Source: Magnolia sinica (Eukaryota; Streptophyta; Magnoliopsida; Magnoliales; Magnoliaceae). From it: a DNA stretch of 64,000 nucleotides. Both the position numbers and the translations under genes were made by a program. The stretch is taken from NCBI RefSeq assembly GCF_029962835.1, contig NC_080589.1:23178586-23242585 (forward strand), written 5' to 3'. Under the pieces are notes generated by a model. The model was not told the DNA's origin, searched no databases, and worked only from the letters and a program-made list of their open reading frames with translations. This document shows, piece after piece, positions 12,102 through 24,060 of this stretch (its first letter is position 1; each line of letters opens with the position of its first letter).

Positions 12102-12680
12102 TATACGCCGTGAGTAAACTAAGTATGTTTACTAGTAATCCAAGTGTAGAACACTGGAAAGTTATAAGTAGAGTTCTAGCTTATCTAAAAGAAACTAAAG
12201 AACTAAGGCTATTCTACTTAGAATTTTCAATTGTGTTGGAAGGATATACCATTACAAGTTGAATATCGAGTGCAAGGAGCAACAAATCTATAAAATGGTG
12301 GATATTCACCTTATCTTGGGAATCCAAGAAATAAATTTACATAACACACTTAACAATAGAATATGAGGTCATAACATTGGTTGTAACTGGCAAAGAGGTT
12401 GAGTAGTTGAGTGATATTCTATTAGAAATCTCATTCTATGCAAAGCCTGTACCGACTGTTTCAATTTATTGTGATAGTGAAACCACTTTAATGAGAGCCT
12501 ACAACGGTACATATAATGGAAAGTCCAGACACATAAGTTTGAGACATGAATATATAAAGTATTTGATTTAAGATGGAATCGTTGTGATCTCATTTGTGTA
12601 GTAAAGTAATAATTTGGATAATCCATTTACTAAACATCTAACAAAGAGGTAATAAGGACAACATCTAGAAGGATGGGTTG
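12102..12680 (+). pseudogene. Copia RNase H, degraded
   Basis: The frame begins YAVSKLSMFTSNPSVEHWK, the standard segment joining RT and RNase H. It runs on through VLAYLKETKELRLFY, EVITLVVTGKEVE, then VPTVSIYCDSETTLMRA (the CDS segment carrying a catalytic aspartate) and YNGKSRHISLRHEYIK. Several stops occur, including one after the glycine-tyrosine segment near 12260 and one near 12405. The part that normally holds the first RNase H acidic residue (SDADWAG-like) is not preserved. RNase H removes the RNA strand during cDNA synthesis. Confidence 0.82.
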
Positions 12681-13268
12681 AAACTCTTCAATCAAAGTTC
12701 CACTGGTGATAGAAACCTAACCTAAAGTTAGAAAATCTCTAAATTAGATTTTGTTTAATGGGTAAAAATAAATCACTGATATGTGAAAAGTTTCAGCACT
12801 AAATTTAGAAATAACCTCATTTAGATGAAGAGTGTTGGCCGTTACAACTAGAGGGCTGAGTCTTAAAACTCTTAATGAAATCTAGTCAATATGATAAGTG
12901 TTTAAGTAATGGAAACATTGGAAGTATTTTACCTATATGAATATAGAAGTGGTGCCGTTTCTCATAAGAGTTGGAGTTCTCTTAGGATCATTCATGAAAC
13001 AGTATAAGCACATGACCAGTAAAAGTGCTAAGCGAGTAATGTCAAGGAACTTACATTATACAGATGCTATTATTTGTATGGTATTTTCAGTTATGTCATT
13101 TAGGAATAACTGGTTCAAAGCTGCAGAAACTAGGAATTTTGACAAAACTTTAAAATACTTAAACTAAGAAAAGATTCAAATCGTGAGATATCTTTCTATA
13201 TGCAAATAGCCGTCTTTTTATCTCTAGTAGAATTTTCTATTGTTTATTTTTAAAGCCAAGTGTGGGAT
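12681..13268 (+). other. Copia 3' untranslated region and polypurine tract
   Basis: No conserved domain is visible. Short open frames (for example 12937-13167) have no recognisable motif and I take them as chance. The region ends in AAGCCAAGTGTGGGAT directly before the LTR, the usual position and composition of the copia polypurine tract that primes plus-strand DNA synthesis. Confidence 0.6.
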
Positions 13269-14133
13269 TGTTGAAATTTTGATTTTAAAATTAAAATATT
13301 TTGAAAATTTTATTTTCTCGCCAAAAAGGATATTGAAAATTTTCAAATGAAAATTTGCGGTTTATTTAGTCCCACATCGGAAAAAATGAAAGAAATTTTA
13401 TGGTTTATAAGTACTGGTTGAGGGTAGTATTTTTATTTAGAGAATTGGAAGTTGAGATGCTCGGTTTAAGTGTTCTACTCATTGGAACACACGCATGCAT
13501 GCGCGAGCGCTCGAGCTCGGGCATGGGCATGAGCGTGGGTGTGGGTAGTGTGGCTGTAGTGGCGCTAGATGATGCACCATCAACCGTTTTGAAAATGGCT
13601 AGTACATATAAAAGCCAAAACGGTCTGAAAACGGATGGGCCTTGATGACCCAATAGACAAATCATTTGATCCAACAACCTGGAACACCCTGAATTAAATG
13701 TAAACGGTCAGAAATATTTTACAAATGTTCTAAACCATTCATAACACCTAGCAATGGTCCACTCCTCTGGTGCTTATATAAACTAGACCATTCTGTTATA
13801 GAACATCAACTCCAACAGATCTTATTAGAAATCATCTGATTTCTCCAAAACATTCTCCTTCTAAGAATATTGCTAGACGACCACTAATCTAGTCTACCAA
13901 ACGATCAACTACGTTCAAATAGTTCCTAAGTAGATCCTTTTACGATTGACACACAAAAAAAAATCTAAGATGAAGGCTTGCTTTATCTAGGAAGTAATTC
14001 ACCTGTAACCCATCAGCAATTAATAAGCAGGCGGGCGAATTAAACTTTAAGGGCAATGTATATATATGTGATTCAGCTTGGTGTTAAAACTAAATAATTT
14101 TATTTTTTTATTTTTTCAATATATTTTCCAACA
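13269..14133 (+). repeat. Copia 3' LTR
   Basis: Starts TGTTGAAATTTTG after the polypurine tract and ends TATTTTCCAACA, followed by the TATTT duplication at 14134-14138. It aligns with 2900-3720 but is about 44 bp longer. The overlapping short frames at 13400-13677 are products of LTR sequence and not genes. Confidence 0.9.
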
Positions 14134-14429
14134 TATTTAATACATGCTATCTAAATTTTAGATTAGGTAGAGACTTTCACTTAAGCCAACTCAACTCAGG
14201 TATGGTTATTGGTTATGCTCCAATTACCCAACCCAACTTAAAGGTTCTAATTAGGTCAATTGGGTTAAGACGGTAGCCTTTGGTCATAAAGACTTGCCAT
14301 GACATTCTCCACTGACAGCAAAACCATGATCATGGCATTGATACGTGGCAAATTGAAGGCCATTGAAATCGACGAGGTCTGACTAGTGACCCGATCACCA
14401 GGCAATAGCTGGTGTTAAAGCTCTATCAG

Positions 14430-14815
14430 CCCTACCACGATGTATGTATCATTTTAGACCACGACCCCAAAAATGAGGCAGATCTAAATATTAAGTGGAT
14501 TACATTACAGGAAAAAAGTGAGGATTGAACGCTTATGGTTGAAAATGTTTTGGGGGCTATAAAAGTTTTGGATGAAGCTGATATTTTTTATTTCCCTGCC
14601 TTGGGTCCATGACCTTATTAACAGGTTAGATGGTAGATAAACATTACAATGGGCCTAGGAGGTTTTTAATGGTGGATGTTCAATCAACACTGTTTTCCTA
14701 TGATGCGGTTCACTTGAGATCTGGATCTACCTCATTTTTAGACTCTTGCCTTAGAATAAGATGGAAAAATGGATAAACGGCATGGATAAAACACATACAT
14801 CATGGTGGGGCCCAC
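14430..14815. repeat. Fold-back MITE, copy A
   Basis: The two halves are roughly reverse complements. The left half has AAAATGAGGCAGATCTAAAT and the right half AGATCTGGATCTACCTCATT. The right end reads ACACATACATCATGGTGGGG followed by CCCAC. The left arm is shortened. No coding capacity. Confidence 0.65.
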
Positions 14816-15335
14816 CTAACTTTGACACAAGCTAGCTGGCTGGTGTTGGGGTCACTAGCCTAACCACGTCCATCTGAAACGACCTTAAAAACATCCATAC
14901 TAGGGTTGGTTTGAAGGATTCGAGTTGGCCCACGTACAATAAAGAAGCCCAAATACAGACCACAGCCCCACTCTTTCTTTGGAACCGTACATTTGCATTG
15001 GCCCAGCCATAAAGATGGGGACTGATGAAGAGACAGGTACCCCATAATGCATGGATTACTACATACGATTGTACCCGTTGGGTTAATAGACAGACAAAAT
15101 CATAGAATTGTCAATCATCTACATTGGAGTAGATTTCTTGAAAGGTGAGGGTCATGTATCTTTTTCCTGGAACGTGGACGATCTTGGTCCACAAATGGTG
15201 GGGTCTACCTTTTTCACATGGGTTATATAAAGATCCACGTGGTTCAACCCCAGAATTACTATTTGACTATAGGGACAAGGTCCCTTTTAAGGGACCCGGA
15301 TTGCCTACTGACTCTACTAGTAGGGATGGTGCTAT

Positions 15336-15575
15336 GTGGGCCCCACAATAATATATGTGTTTTATCCACTCTATTTATCTATTTTGGATAATTATTTTTA
15401 GGGCATGAGTTAAAAAAATGAAGTAGATCCAGATCTTATGTGGACGAGAAAAGTCATAGTAATTGAAAGCCCATGTTTAAAAACTTCCTAGAGCCCACTG
15501 TAATGCTTATTGCCATCCAAACTGTTGATTAGGTCAAAAAGACGTGGATGGAGGATGGTGGCCGTGCCAGTAGGT
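15336..15575. repeat. Fold-back MITE, left half only
   Basis: Begins GTGGGCCCCACAATAATATA and follows the left-arm consensus through TATCCACT, TTTAGGGCATGAG, AGTAGATCCAGATC and GAGCCCACTGTAATG. The matching right arm is absent. Confidence 0.6.
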
Positions 15576-15735
15576 TATTTGAGTTTCTTTTTAGGGAGTG
15601 TTTGTTTTTCTATATGGTAATATAAATGTTGGTGAATGAGTAATAATCATTTCATGTTATTTGAAAGAGTAAATCCTCAACTTAATTGTACCACACACTA
15701 CAAATCTAGCTTATGTGTCGATGTTACTAAGTTTT

Positions 15736-16320
15736 GTGGGTCCCATCATGAGGTTCTATACCCAAACTGTCCTTCCATTTTTTGAGCTCGTCGTAATGCG
15801 TTAGTAGAAAAATAAGACGGATCCGAAGATCAAGTGGACCACAGTGCAAAAAGTAGGGGGGATTGAATGTCTACCATTAAAACCCCTTTGGGGTCATAGA
15901 AGTTTTGGATATATATATATATATATATATATATTGTTAGCTTGTTAGTACACTCCACTGTCAGTTCACACATCACTGTTAGCCACCCCCACTAGGCATC
16001 GGTACCAAGACCCCAATGTTGAAACGAGGTATCTTTCACTCAGTCTGCCCTGAAGCAAGGATCAGGGTATGATCAATATGATATTTGATTTTCATCTTCA
16101 TTGAGAGGCCTGTATGACCTTATAAATAGATTGGATGTAAAATAAATGTTATAGTGGGCCTTATGAATGTTTTAATGGTGAGAATCATTGTCCCCACTAC
16201 TATCTGTGATGTAGTCCACTTGTGCTTTGGATATGACTCATTTTTGAGATTATGTTGTAAAATGATCTCTCCAAATATATGAACAATGTGGATATAATAA
16301 ATACATCATTATGGGCCCAT
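15736..16320. repeat. Fold-back MITE, copy B, with internal AT microsatellite
   Basis: The left arm starts GTGGGTCCCATCATGAGG, the right arm ends AATACATCATTATGGGCCCAT. Between the arms, after AAGTTTTGGAT, lies (AT)n at 15909-15935 and about 130 bases not found in the other copies. Confidence 0.6.
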
Positions 16321-17367
16321 ATAACTTTTCTACTTTGAACAGTTCGTACAGCCCGGAGCTCGAGTAGTGTGTGGTACACCAGCCAATCCGCTTCCGAGCA
16401 TGCGTGGTTGAAATCCATGGGTTTCATGGTGATGCATGTATTTTATTCAAGCAATTCATCCATTTTATCAGCTCATTTTATACTATAAGTTTAAGTAGAC
16501 CACACTACAGGAAATAGAAGATAAAGACATTCATCGTTGAAAGGGAGACCATCTATGGGTCCACCAGTGATGTGTATCTGTGATGTAACCTATTCATATA
16601 GGCCATACTAACATAAAGATGAAGGGAGAATGGAAATATCAGCTTGATACAAAACTTCTACTGTTGGTAAGTTTTCAATGGTAGCTATCTAACTCCCCTT
16701 GTTTCTGATCGTGGGCACCATAGATTTTAAAAATTTACACTTTGAGATTACTGTCAAAGTCAATCAACTATGACCAGACAAAGGCGTTGGGCTTTAATGA
16801 TTTATTTGCTGTCCATATATTTTCTTTTATCAAAGTGATTTGATGGAAGGCTTTGATTAGACACATCATTGTATGACGGGCCATCTGCCAACTTGACATT
16901 GAACAAAGATAAGGTTTACCGGCCATAATACTTAGTCAGGAGGGATGCGTAATATGGAAGCTTTAGGGTCCACTTTGCTGTGTATGCGTCATCCAACCAG
17001 GATAATGGGAGACACTGACACCCAGTAATTCAGAATCGTAGTGGGTCACACCTGTTGTGTTCCACTTGAGTTTTGAATCTAAATGGTTCCTTGATGCATT
17101 GATGACTGTGACATGAAGAGGCTCACTAATGCATGGCTTGAATTCCACTACACATCATGGGTGGGCCACACACAGCTCAAACATGTGGTAATTACCATTC
17201 ACTTAGTAAGGTACATATACTAAACATTGTACATTCATTTGAATGCATGTAATTATTTCCCCTCACATGAAACTATTCGCAATATATGGTGGATCACATT
17301 CATGCTCACATCTACGGACCAGATTGCCTACAACAGTCCAACGCAAGTTATTGCAGTCGGAAGCTAG

Positions 17368-17725
17368 GTGGGCCCCCCATAATGTTTGTCAGAAATCCAC
17401 TCCATCCATCCATTTGCTTACTCACGTTAGGACCTGAGACAAAAAAATGAGGCTGATCCAAAACTCAAGTGAACTACATGAAAAAGAAACTTCCTATTAA
17501 GTTCATCACCACTAGGATGAATTGAAACTACAAAAATATTAGCATGATACAAAACTTCTGTGACCTTACGAATGTTTCAACAGTAGGTATTTAATTCTCA
17601 TTGTTTCTATCATCGGCCTACTTTTGGATCAGCCTCATTTTTTTGTCTCATGTCGTAATATGGGCTCGCAAAATGAATGGGTTGATTGGATTTAATTTCT
17701 CACAAACATCACGGTACGCTCCCCC
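17368..17725. repeat. Fold-back MITE, copy C
   Basis: Left arm GTGGGCCCCCCATAATG; right arm CAAACATCACGGTACGCTCC. Internal marks ATGAGGCTGATCCAAAACTC (left) and TTTTGGATCAGCCTCATTTT (right) are inverted copies. A partial relative may also lie at 16430-16720. Confidence 0.6.
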
Positions 17726-18887
17726 ATCTTCTAACCACAAGAACATCCTGTGTTCGGCTGTTACAGGCAATCCACATCCCACATCTACCGAACAGGTTTT
17801 AGGACCGATGATCGGTCAGTGGTCGCTTAATGGATGGTTAATAGTGGCTCGAATTTTAACCAAAGATTTTGGGTGGTTAATTAGGTTGTCCAAAAATTTT
17901 GTGTGTAGGGTTAAAGTAGTGGTACACCTGATAGATATATAGATTGATTGGATCTCCTACTAATCTGCTTTGATGGAACATGTCTGCCATGCTGGAGCAT
18001 GTCTGCCATGTCCATCAGCTGCCTTGTACACCTGTGTAGGACTAGGGAGCTCTCCAAATGCTATCCTGCAAAAACAGCAATAGAGATTGAATAACAGTTA
18101 TCATAAAATATAAATTAAAACTTTCAGTAATAAGGATTAGGACTATCAAGGAGCTGGACTGGCCCGTCTAGAGTATCAGGCCTGAGGGTTGGGCTCGCGG
18201 TTAACATTCATCCCGTTTCTCAATCTGGCCTGGTTTGGCTCGTGTACTACAATGTCAGCTTGGTGCATTAGGGTTTCCAAACGCAATCTTATAATATACA
18301 CAATATGTAAAAATCTTCATTTATATAGGTTGCGCAGCTCGTATTTGTTTTGCAGTCAGTAATTCAGATATGAAACACTCGGGCTCAGGCTTGAGTTGAG
18401 CCCAACAAAAACATTTTGGGCCGGGCTTAAGCGAGACTATTTTGGCTAATCTTGGGTTCGAGCTAGACTTCGGCTTATGTTAAACATTGCTAGCTAGGCT
18501 TGGCCTGGCCCTAACCCAGCCCATTAACAATTTTGGGATAATAACCTTTTCTCCAACTTCAATGAAGGTATTTAAACAACATGAAATATTAAAATGACTA
18601 AATTATAGTTGTACACAACCTCAACTGCAACTCAATTGAGAGATTTTGGCTCTTAGATTACTAACATTTTGTTCTGTATTCATTTGCAAGACACTAGAAA
18701 AGGGTTAGTCTATACTGTATGTTGAAGTTGTATAGAGCACTTGGTTGTAGAATCCCAGATTGATTGTCGCATTAGACCATGATGAACGGACTGGATGAGC
18801 CATTTAATGGTTGTGATCATAATATCATGATGCAAGCTTATGTGCACCTTGCTACGATGGTTAATAAAAACTAAAAAGAAAGAAAAA

Positions 18888-19505
18888 CACTACAAGAAGA
18901 CCCACTTTTACTGACGAAAATATTCGTCGCCAAATGCAATTTTTTCGTAGGTAAAAAGTTTTACCGACGAAATAATTTGTCGGTAAAAGACCGATGGAAA
19001 AGGCTTTTACCGACGAAAATTTGAATCGTCGGCAATGGCGAGATTTTTACCGACGACTTTTTTCATTGGTAAAAAATAAGTAAAATATTTTTACCGACGA
19101 TATTTTTTGTAGATAAAAATATTTACAAACCTTTTACCAATGAATTTTTTCATTGGTAAAAAATAAGTTAAAAACTTTTACTGACGATGTTTTTTGTAGG
19201 TAAAAATATTTACATAAATTTTACCGACGAATGTTTTCGTTAGTAAAAAATAAGTGAAAAACTTTTACCAATGACTTTTTTCGTAGGTAAAAATATTTCA
19301 CGATACTTTTACTAACAAAAATTTTCGTAGGTAAAAATATTTATAAAACTTTTACCTATGAAAAGTTTTGTATAAAAAAATGTGGAAGAGAATTTTACCT
19401 GCGAAATATTTCGTAGGTAAAAACGTTGATGACACTTTTACCTACGACAAATTTCGTAGGTAAAAAACGTGGATTCACCTAGGAAATATTTCGTAGGTAA
19501 AAGTC
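18888..19505. repeat. CACTA left subterminal palindrome array
   Basis: About a dozen copies of a short palindrome, roughly TTTTACC(G/A)ACGAAAA...TTCGT(C/A)GGTAAAA, spaced 30-80 bases apart. The outer copies keep CGACGAAAAT; the inner copies drift to TACGAAAT and CTATGAAAA. In other CACTA elements such repeats bind the DNA-binding element protein; here that is inference. Confidence 0.8.
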
Positions 19506-21064
19506 TCTTTTTTTAAAAAAAAAATATTCTAGAACAAAATTCCTAACATACACCTATTACTATATATTTTATCATATTCTTCCTGATATACACCTGTTAT
19601 ATAATATATTTCATCATATTCACATTCATATTCATCTAAACCCAAACTACGTAAATTCATCCAAACATAAACTACATTCATCCAAACGTAAACTACATAT
19701 ATCCAAACACAAACAATCTTATCCACATCACATTCATCAATGCATAAATATATATAAGTTTAACATCATAAATAAAATACAAAAAATTATTCATAGCCTA
19801 TTTCCTGGTGGGGCTCACAAAATTTAGTGTGGTGAACACATCGCCGACTGTGCACACACAACTAGGTCCTTACTCATGCCTTCATGATATATTCAAAATA
19901 ATTTCAATACAAGGTCACAAGTTCAAGTACCCATTGTGGCCGTAAGCAACTCTGGTGTGTGAGTGTGTGTTAAAAGAAAAAGAAAGAAAGAAAATGCTGA
20001 TTTATCTTTTGGGTTGAGCCTAATGATACTTGGTGATTTCTCATCAGGTAGAAATTATTATTAGTTATTTTTAGAAAGATGAGATTAGGTCACTTATAAT
20101 TATATTAACATGCTAAAATGTTGTACATATATTTGAGTAGACACCACAAAATAAACAATCCTATGGGAAAAAAATGAAAAGAGAGAGAGAACATATGAGA
20201 GGTGATCCTTATCTCTTTTGATGGATTCAAGCTGCATGTGCCCTACCCAACTTCTATAAGGAGAAGTTATATGGGTCTTGGAATAATGTTGGTAACAAAT
20301 CCACCTTGTCTATTAATATTATCATATTATCTTAGGACATGACTCTAAAAATGAGATAAATCCAAATCTCAAATAATCTATGCTATAAGAGATAGTAGAG
20401 ATGGAAATAGATGCATTGTGATGCTTGAGTTCGAGTATGCTTGCCAACAAAGTAAGATTCTCTTGTTTGTTGCCATGTGATTGGGCTACATTATTACATA
20501 CTACGTTTGATGCGGCAATGCTGGCAATGTTAATGATAACTAGGACTTGCAGTCAAAATCTAAGAAAATGAGAAATTTCTATTTGTATCGATGGTAAGCA
20601 GAGGATCTAAATTCGTGATGCTCATATGTCATCCAAATTGTTTATAAAGTCATTACCACTAAAATAAACTGAAAAACACAAAAGTTTGCTAATCCTAAAC
20701 TCTTGTATCCCAAAAAAGGTTTAAATGTAGGCGTTCAATCTCTATTCTTATTTACCATGTGATTCACTTGAGTATGAATTTACTTCATTTTTAGGCACAT
20801 GTCCTAACATAAGCTTATAAAATTGAAAGACAATGAATTTCTCAAGAATATCAGAGTGAGCCCCACCTAGATTTCACCTTGGTGGGGAACACACGCAATT
20901 CGAATCCCCTTCTAACCACCTTTCATGCCTACAAAAGAGGATAAAAATCATCATAATAAGAGACAACAACTAATGCCCTAACAAGGTATTCAATTGAAAT
21001 TATACATGAAATAGGCTATGAATAATCTACTTGTATAAGGATAATTCTTTAAGATTGTGTGGGC
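19506..21064. other. CACTA interior, AT-rich, with one fold-back relic
   Basis: No gene seen. At about 19545-19740 the words CAAACA/TAAACTACAT and ATATTTCATCATATTC repeat loosely. From 20270 to 20880 the two arms of a fold-back repeat are recognisable (left AAAATGAGATAAATCCAAAT; right ATTTACTTCATTTTTAGGCA), widely separated by unrelated sequence. Confidence 0.4.
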
Positions 21065-23455
21065 CCATTCAATTGGGTTCGGGTTCGGGTTTAGGTTTGG
21101 ATTTTCAAGTTTAAGTTTAGGTTTAGGTTAAGGAGTTGAGATTAGGATTAGGTAAAGGTTTAGGTTTAGGGATTTGAGAATACATTTAGGTTATAGGTTT
21201 AGGTTTAGGTTTAGGTTATAGGTTATAGGTTATAGGTTATAGGTTAAAGTTTAGGTTATAGGTTTTGCTTTAGGTTAAGGTTATAGGTTTAGGTTTAGGT
21301 TAAGGTTTATGTTATAGGTTTAAGTTAAGGTTTAGGTTTAGGTTATAGGTTATAGGTTATAGATTATAACTTTAGGGAACTGAGAATAGGTTAAGGTTTA
21401 GGTTTAGGAAATCGGGTTCGGGTTTGGGTCGGGTCTAAGTTTGGGTTTTCAAGTTTAGGTTTAGGTCTAGGTCAGGTTAGGGATTTGAGAATACATTTAG
21501 GTTTTAGGTTTAGGTTTAGGTTTTAGGTTTTAGGTTTAGGTTTAGGTTATAAGTGTTGGTTATAAGTTTAAGTTTAGGTTAGGTTATAGGTTAAGGTTTA
21601 GGGAATTGAATTTAGGTTATAGGTTATAGGTTTAGGTTATAGGTTAAGGTTTAGGTTTAGGTTTAAGTTATAGGTTTTGGGATTTGAGAATAGGTTTAGG
21701 TTATAAGTATAGGTTTAGGTTAATGTTGTAGGTTATAGGTTTAGGTTATAAGTTTATGTTAATGTTGTAGGTTATAGGTTTATGTTTAGGTTTAGGTTTA
21801 AGGATTTGAGAATACATTTAGGTTTTATGTTTATGTTTAGGTTTTATGTTTAGGTTAAGGTTACAGGTTTAGGTTATAAGTGTAGGTTATAGGTTTAGGT
21901 TTAGGTTAGGTTATAGGTTAAGGTTTAGGGAATTGAGAATAGGTAAAGGTTTAGGTTTAGGAAATCGGGTTTGGGTTTGGGTTTAGGTTTGAGTTAAAGT
22001 TTGGGTTTTCAAGTTTAGGTTTAGGTTAAGGAGTTGAGATTAGGATTAGGTGTAGGTTTAGATTTAGGGATTTGAGAATACATTTAGGTTTTAGGTTTAG
22101 GTTTAGGTTATAGGTTTAGGTTATAAGTTTAGGTTTAGGTTTAAGTTTAGGTTATAGGTTATAGCTTTAGGGAATTGAGAATAGGTTAAGGTTTAGGTTT
22201 AGGAAATCGGGTTCGGGTTCGGGTTTAGGTTTGAGTTTTCAAGTTTAGGTTTAAGTTTAGGTTAGGGAGTTGAGATTAGGATTAGGTGTAGGTTTAAGTT
22301 TAGGGATTTGAGAATACATTTAGGTTTTAGGTTTAGGTTTAGGTTATAAGTGTAGGTTATAGGTTATAGGTTTAGGTTATAAGTGTAGGTTATAGGTTTA
22401 GGTTTAGGTTAGGTTATAGGTTAAGGTTTAGGGAATTGAGTTTAGGTTATAGGTTATAGGTTATAAGTTATAAGTTAAAGTTTAGGTTTTAGGTTAAGGT
22501 TTAAGTTTATGTTATAGGTTTAGGTTTTGGTTAAGGTTTAGGTTTAGGTTATAGGTTTTGGGATTTGAGAATAGGTTTAGGTTATGTTGTAGGTTATAGG
22601 TTTATGTTATAAGTTTATGTTAATGTTGTAGGTTATAGGTTTAGGTTATATGTTTAGGTTTAGGTTTAAGTTTAGGTTTAGGTTTAGGGATTTGAGAATA
22701 CATTTAAGTTTTAGGTTTAGGTTTTACGTTTAGGTTAAGGTTACATGTTTAGGTTATAAGTGTAGGCTATATGTTTAGGTTTAGGTTAGGTTATAGGTTA
22801 AGGTTTAGAGAATTGAGAATAGGTTAAGGTTTAGGTTTAGGAAATCGGGTTCGGGTTTAGGTTTGGGTTTTCAAGTTTAGGTTTAGGTTAAGGAGTTGAG
22901 ATTAGGATTAGGTGTAGGTTTAGGGATAGGGATTTGAGAATACATTTAGGTTTTAGGTTTAGGTTTAGGTTTTAGGTTTTAGGTTTTAGGTTTTAGGTTT
23001 AGGTTTAGGTTTTAGGTTTAGGTTTAGGTTTAGGTTATAGGTTATAGGTTATGGCTTTAGGGAATTGACAATAGGTTAAGGTTTTGGTTTAGGAAATTGG
23101 GTTCGGGTTCGGGATCGGGTTTAGGTTTGAGTTTTCAAGTTTAGGTTTAGGTTAGGGAGTTGAGATTAGGATTAGGTGTAGGTTTATGTTTAGGGATTTG
23201 AGAATACATTTAGATTTTAGGTTTAGGTTTAGGTTTTAGTTATAGGTTTAAGTTATAGGTTTATGTTTAGGTTTTAGGTTTAGGTTAAGGTTAGGTTATA
23301 GGTTATAAGTTTAGGTTATGGGTTATAAGTTATAGATTAAGGTTTAGGTTATTAGTTTTGGTTTAGGTTAAGGTTATAGGTTTAGGTTTAGGTTTAGGTT
23401 ATAGGTTTTGGGATTTGAGAATAGTTTTAGGTTTAGGTTTAGGTTTTGGGATAGA
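21065..23455. repeat. Telomere-like minisatellite array with higher-order structure
   Basis: About 2.4 kb built from TTTAGG, TTATAGG, TTAAGG and TTTTAGG words, all on one strand. The canonical plant telomere word TTTAGGG occurs but is a minority. A marker GGGATTTGAGAATACATTT recurs, sometimes with a base change, near 21169, 21480, 21801, 22067, 22303, 22687, 22929 and 23193. A second marker GGGTTCGGGTTCGGG, or a variant, recurs near 21073, 21414, 21966, 22207, 22849 and 23099. A third, GAGTTGAGATTAGGATTAGG, follows the second in most units. Units of roughly 230-380 bp were therefore duplicated after the short repeats formed. It has no coding frame. Confidence 0.9.
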
Positions 23456-23640
23456 TTCAAAGCTCAAGTGGACCTTGAAACGAATTGGGGCCACAAAAGT
23501 TTTCAATCAAGCTGATATTTGTGTTATTCCTTCTTCAGGTCTAGGTCTGTGTGAACTTACCAATAGGTTGGATCTCAAATAACCCCCATGGTGTGTCCCA
23601 GGAAGGAATCAACAGTCGGGGACACTGTCCCCACCATGAT
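23456..23640. repeat. Fold-back MITE fragment next to the telomere-like array
   Basis: The phrases AAAGCTCAAGTGGACC, GGGGCCACAAAAGTTTT and GGGGACACTGTCCCCACCAT match internal parts of the fold-back family. After it the array signature returns briefly (TTTAGGTGTAGGTTTAGG, 23660-23690), so it probably inserted into or beside the array. Confidence 0.5.
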
Positions 23641-23694
23641 GTTTAGTTTTAGGTATTAGTTTTAGGTGTAGGTTTAGGTTTAGGGTTATACTAA

Positions 23695-24060
23695 GGTCTG
23701 CTCCAAAAATTTTGAGCTAATACATAAACACGACCTGTCCAAATGGCCAGGCATCTCTAATGCTGTCCATAAGAAATGGACAGCTTCATCATGGTTATAA
23801 CAGCGGTTCCCACCTTCTAGGGACCCCTGCTCAACATTCGAATAGCTCCGACGCACATCCGGGTCTGCTCCATCAATTTCGAGAAAATACATAAACACAG
23901 CCTGTCCAAATGGCCAGGCCACTCCAATATTGTCCATAGGAAATGGACAGCTTCATCATAGTTATAACAACAGTTCTCACATTCCAGGGACCCCTGCTCA
24001 ACATTCGGATAGCTCTGACGCACATCCGGGTCTGCTCCATCAATTTCAAGCTAATACATT
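23695..24060. repeat. 167-bp direct tandem repeat, two copies plus a partial third
   Basis: GGTCTGCTCC starts at 23695, 23862 and 24029, spacing 167 and 167. The units share GGACAGCTTCATCAT, GGGACCCCTGCTCAACATTC and GACGCACATCC. On the minus strand each unit stays largely open (with GSLE.., EAVHFLW.., CPGHLDR-like words). 167 is not a multiple of three, so frames change between units. I do not recognise the protein. It may be a captured exon fragment or a simple tandem duplication. Confidence 0.75.

Larger units (their letters stand above)
2900..14133 (+). mobile_element. Full-length, inactive Ty1/copia retrotransposon with two nested insertions
   Basis: A 5' LTR (2900-3720) and a 3' LTR (13269-14133) flank gag, protease, integrase, a truncated RT and RNase H in the copia order. 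The element is bounded by TATTT at 2895-2899 and TATTT at 14134-14138, a perfect 5-bp target duplication. The LTRs differ at many positions (very roughly 15 percent in the first 200 bases by eye), so the insertion is old. All coding parts carry stops. Two later elements sit inside, at 5283-8411 (in integrase) and 9641-12101 (between RT and RNase H). Without them and their target duplications the element would be about 5.6 kb, a normal copia size. Confidence 0.92.
14139..18887. other. Repeat-rich intergenic stretch without genes
   Basis: The stretch holds at least five fold-back repeats (listed separately), an (AT)n microsatellite at 15909-15935, and degenerate GGGCTT/GGCCTGG words at 18170-18530. 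The longest open frame (17601-17942) lies over a fold-back repeat and shows no known motif. Confidence 0.5.

Noticed and set aside
17601..17942. 113-codon frame as a gene
   Set aside because: Half of it is the right arm of a fold-back repeat; no known motif.
21065..23455. A true chromosome end
   Set aside because: Canonical TTTAGGG is a minority, the array is degenerate, and non-telomeric elements continue on both sides.
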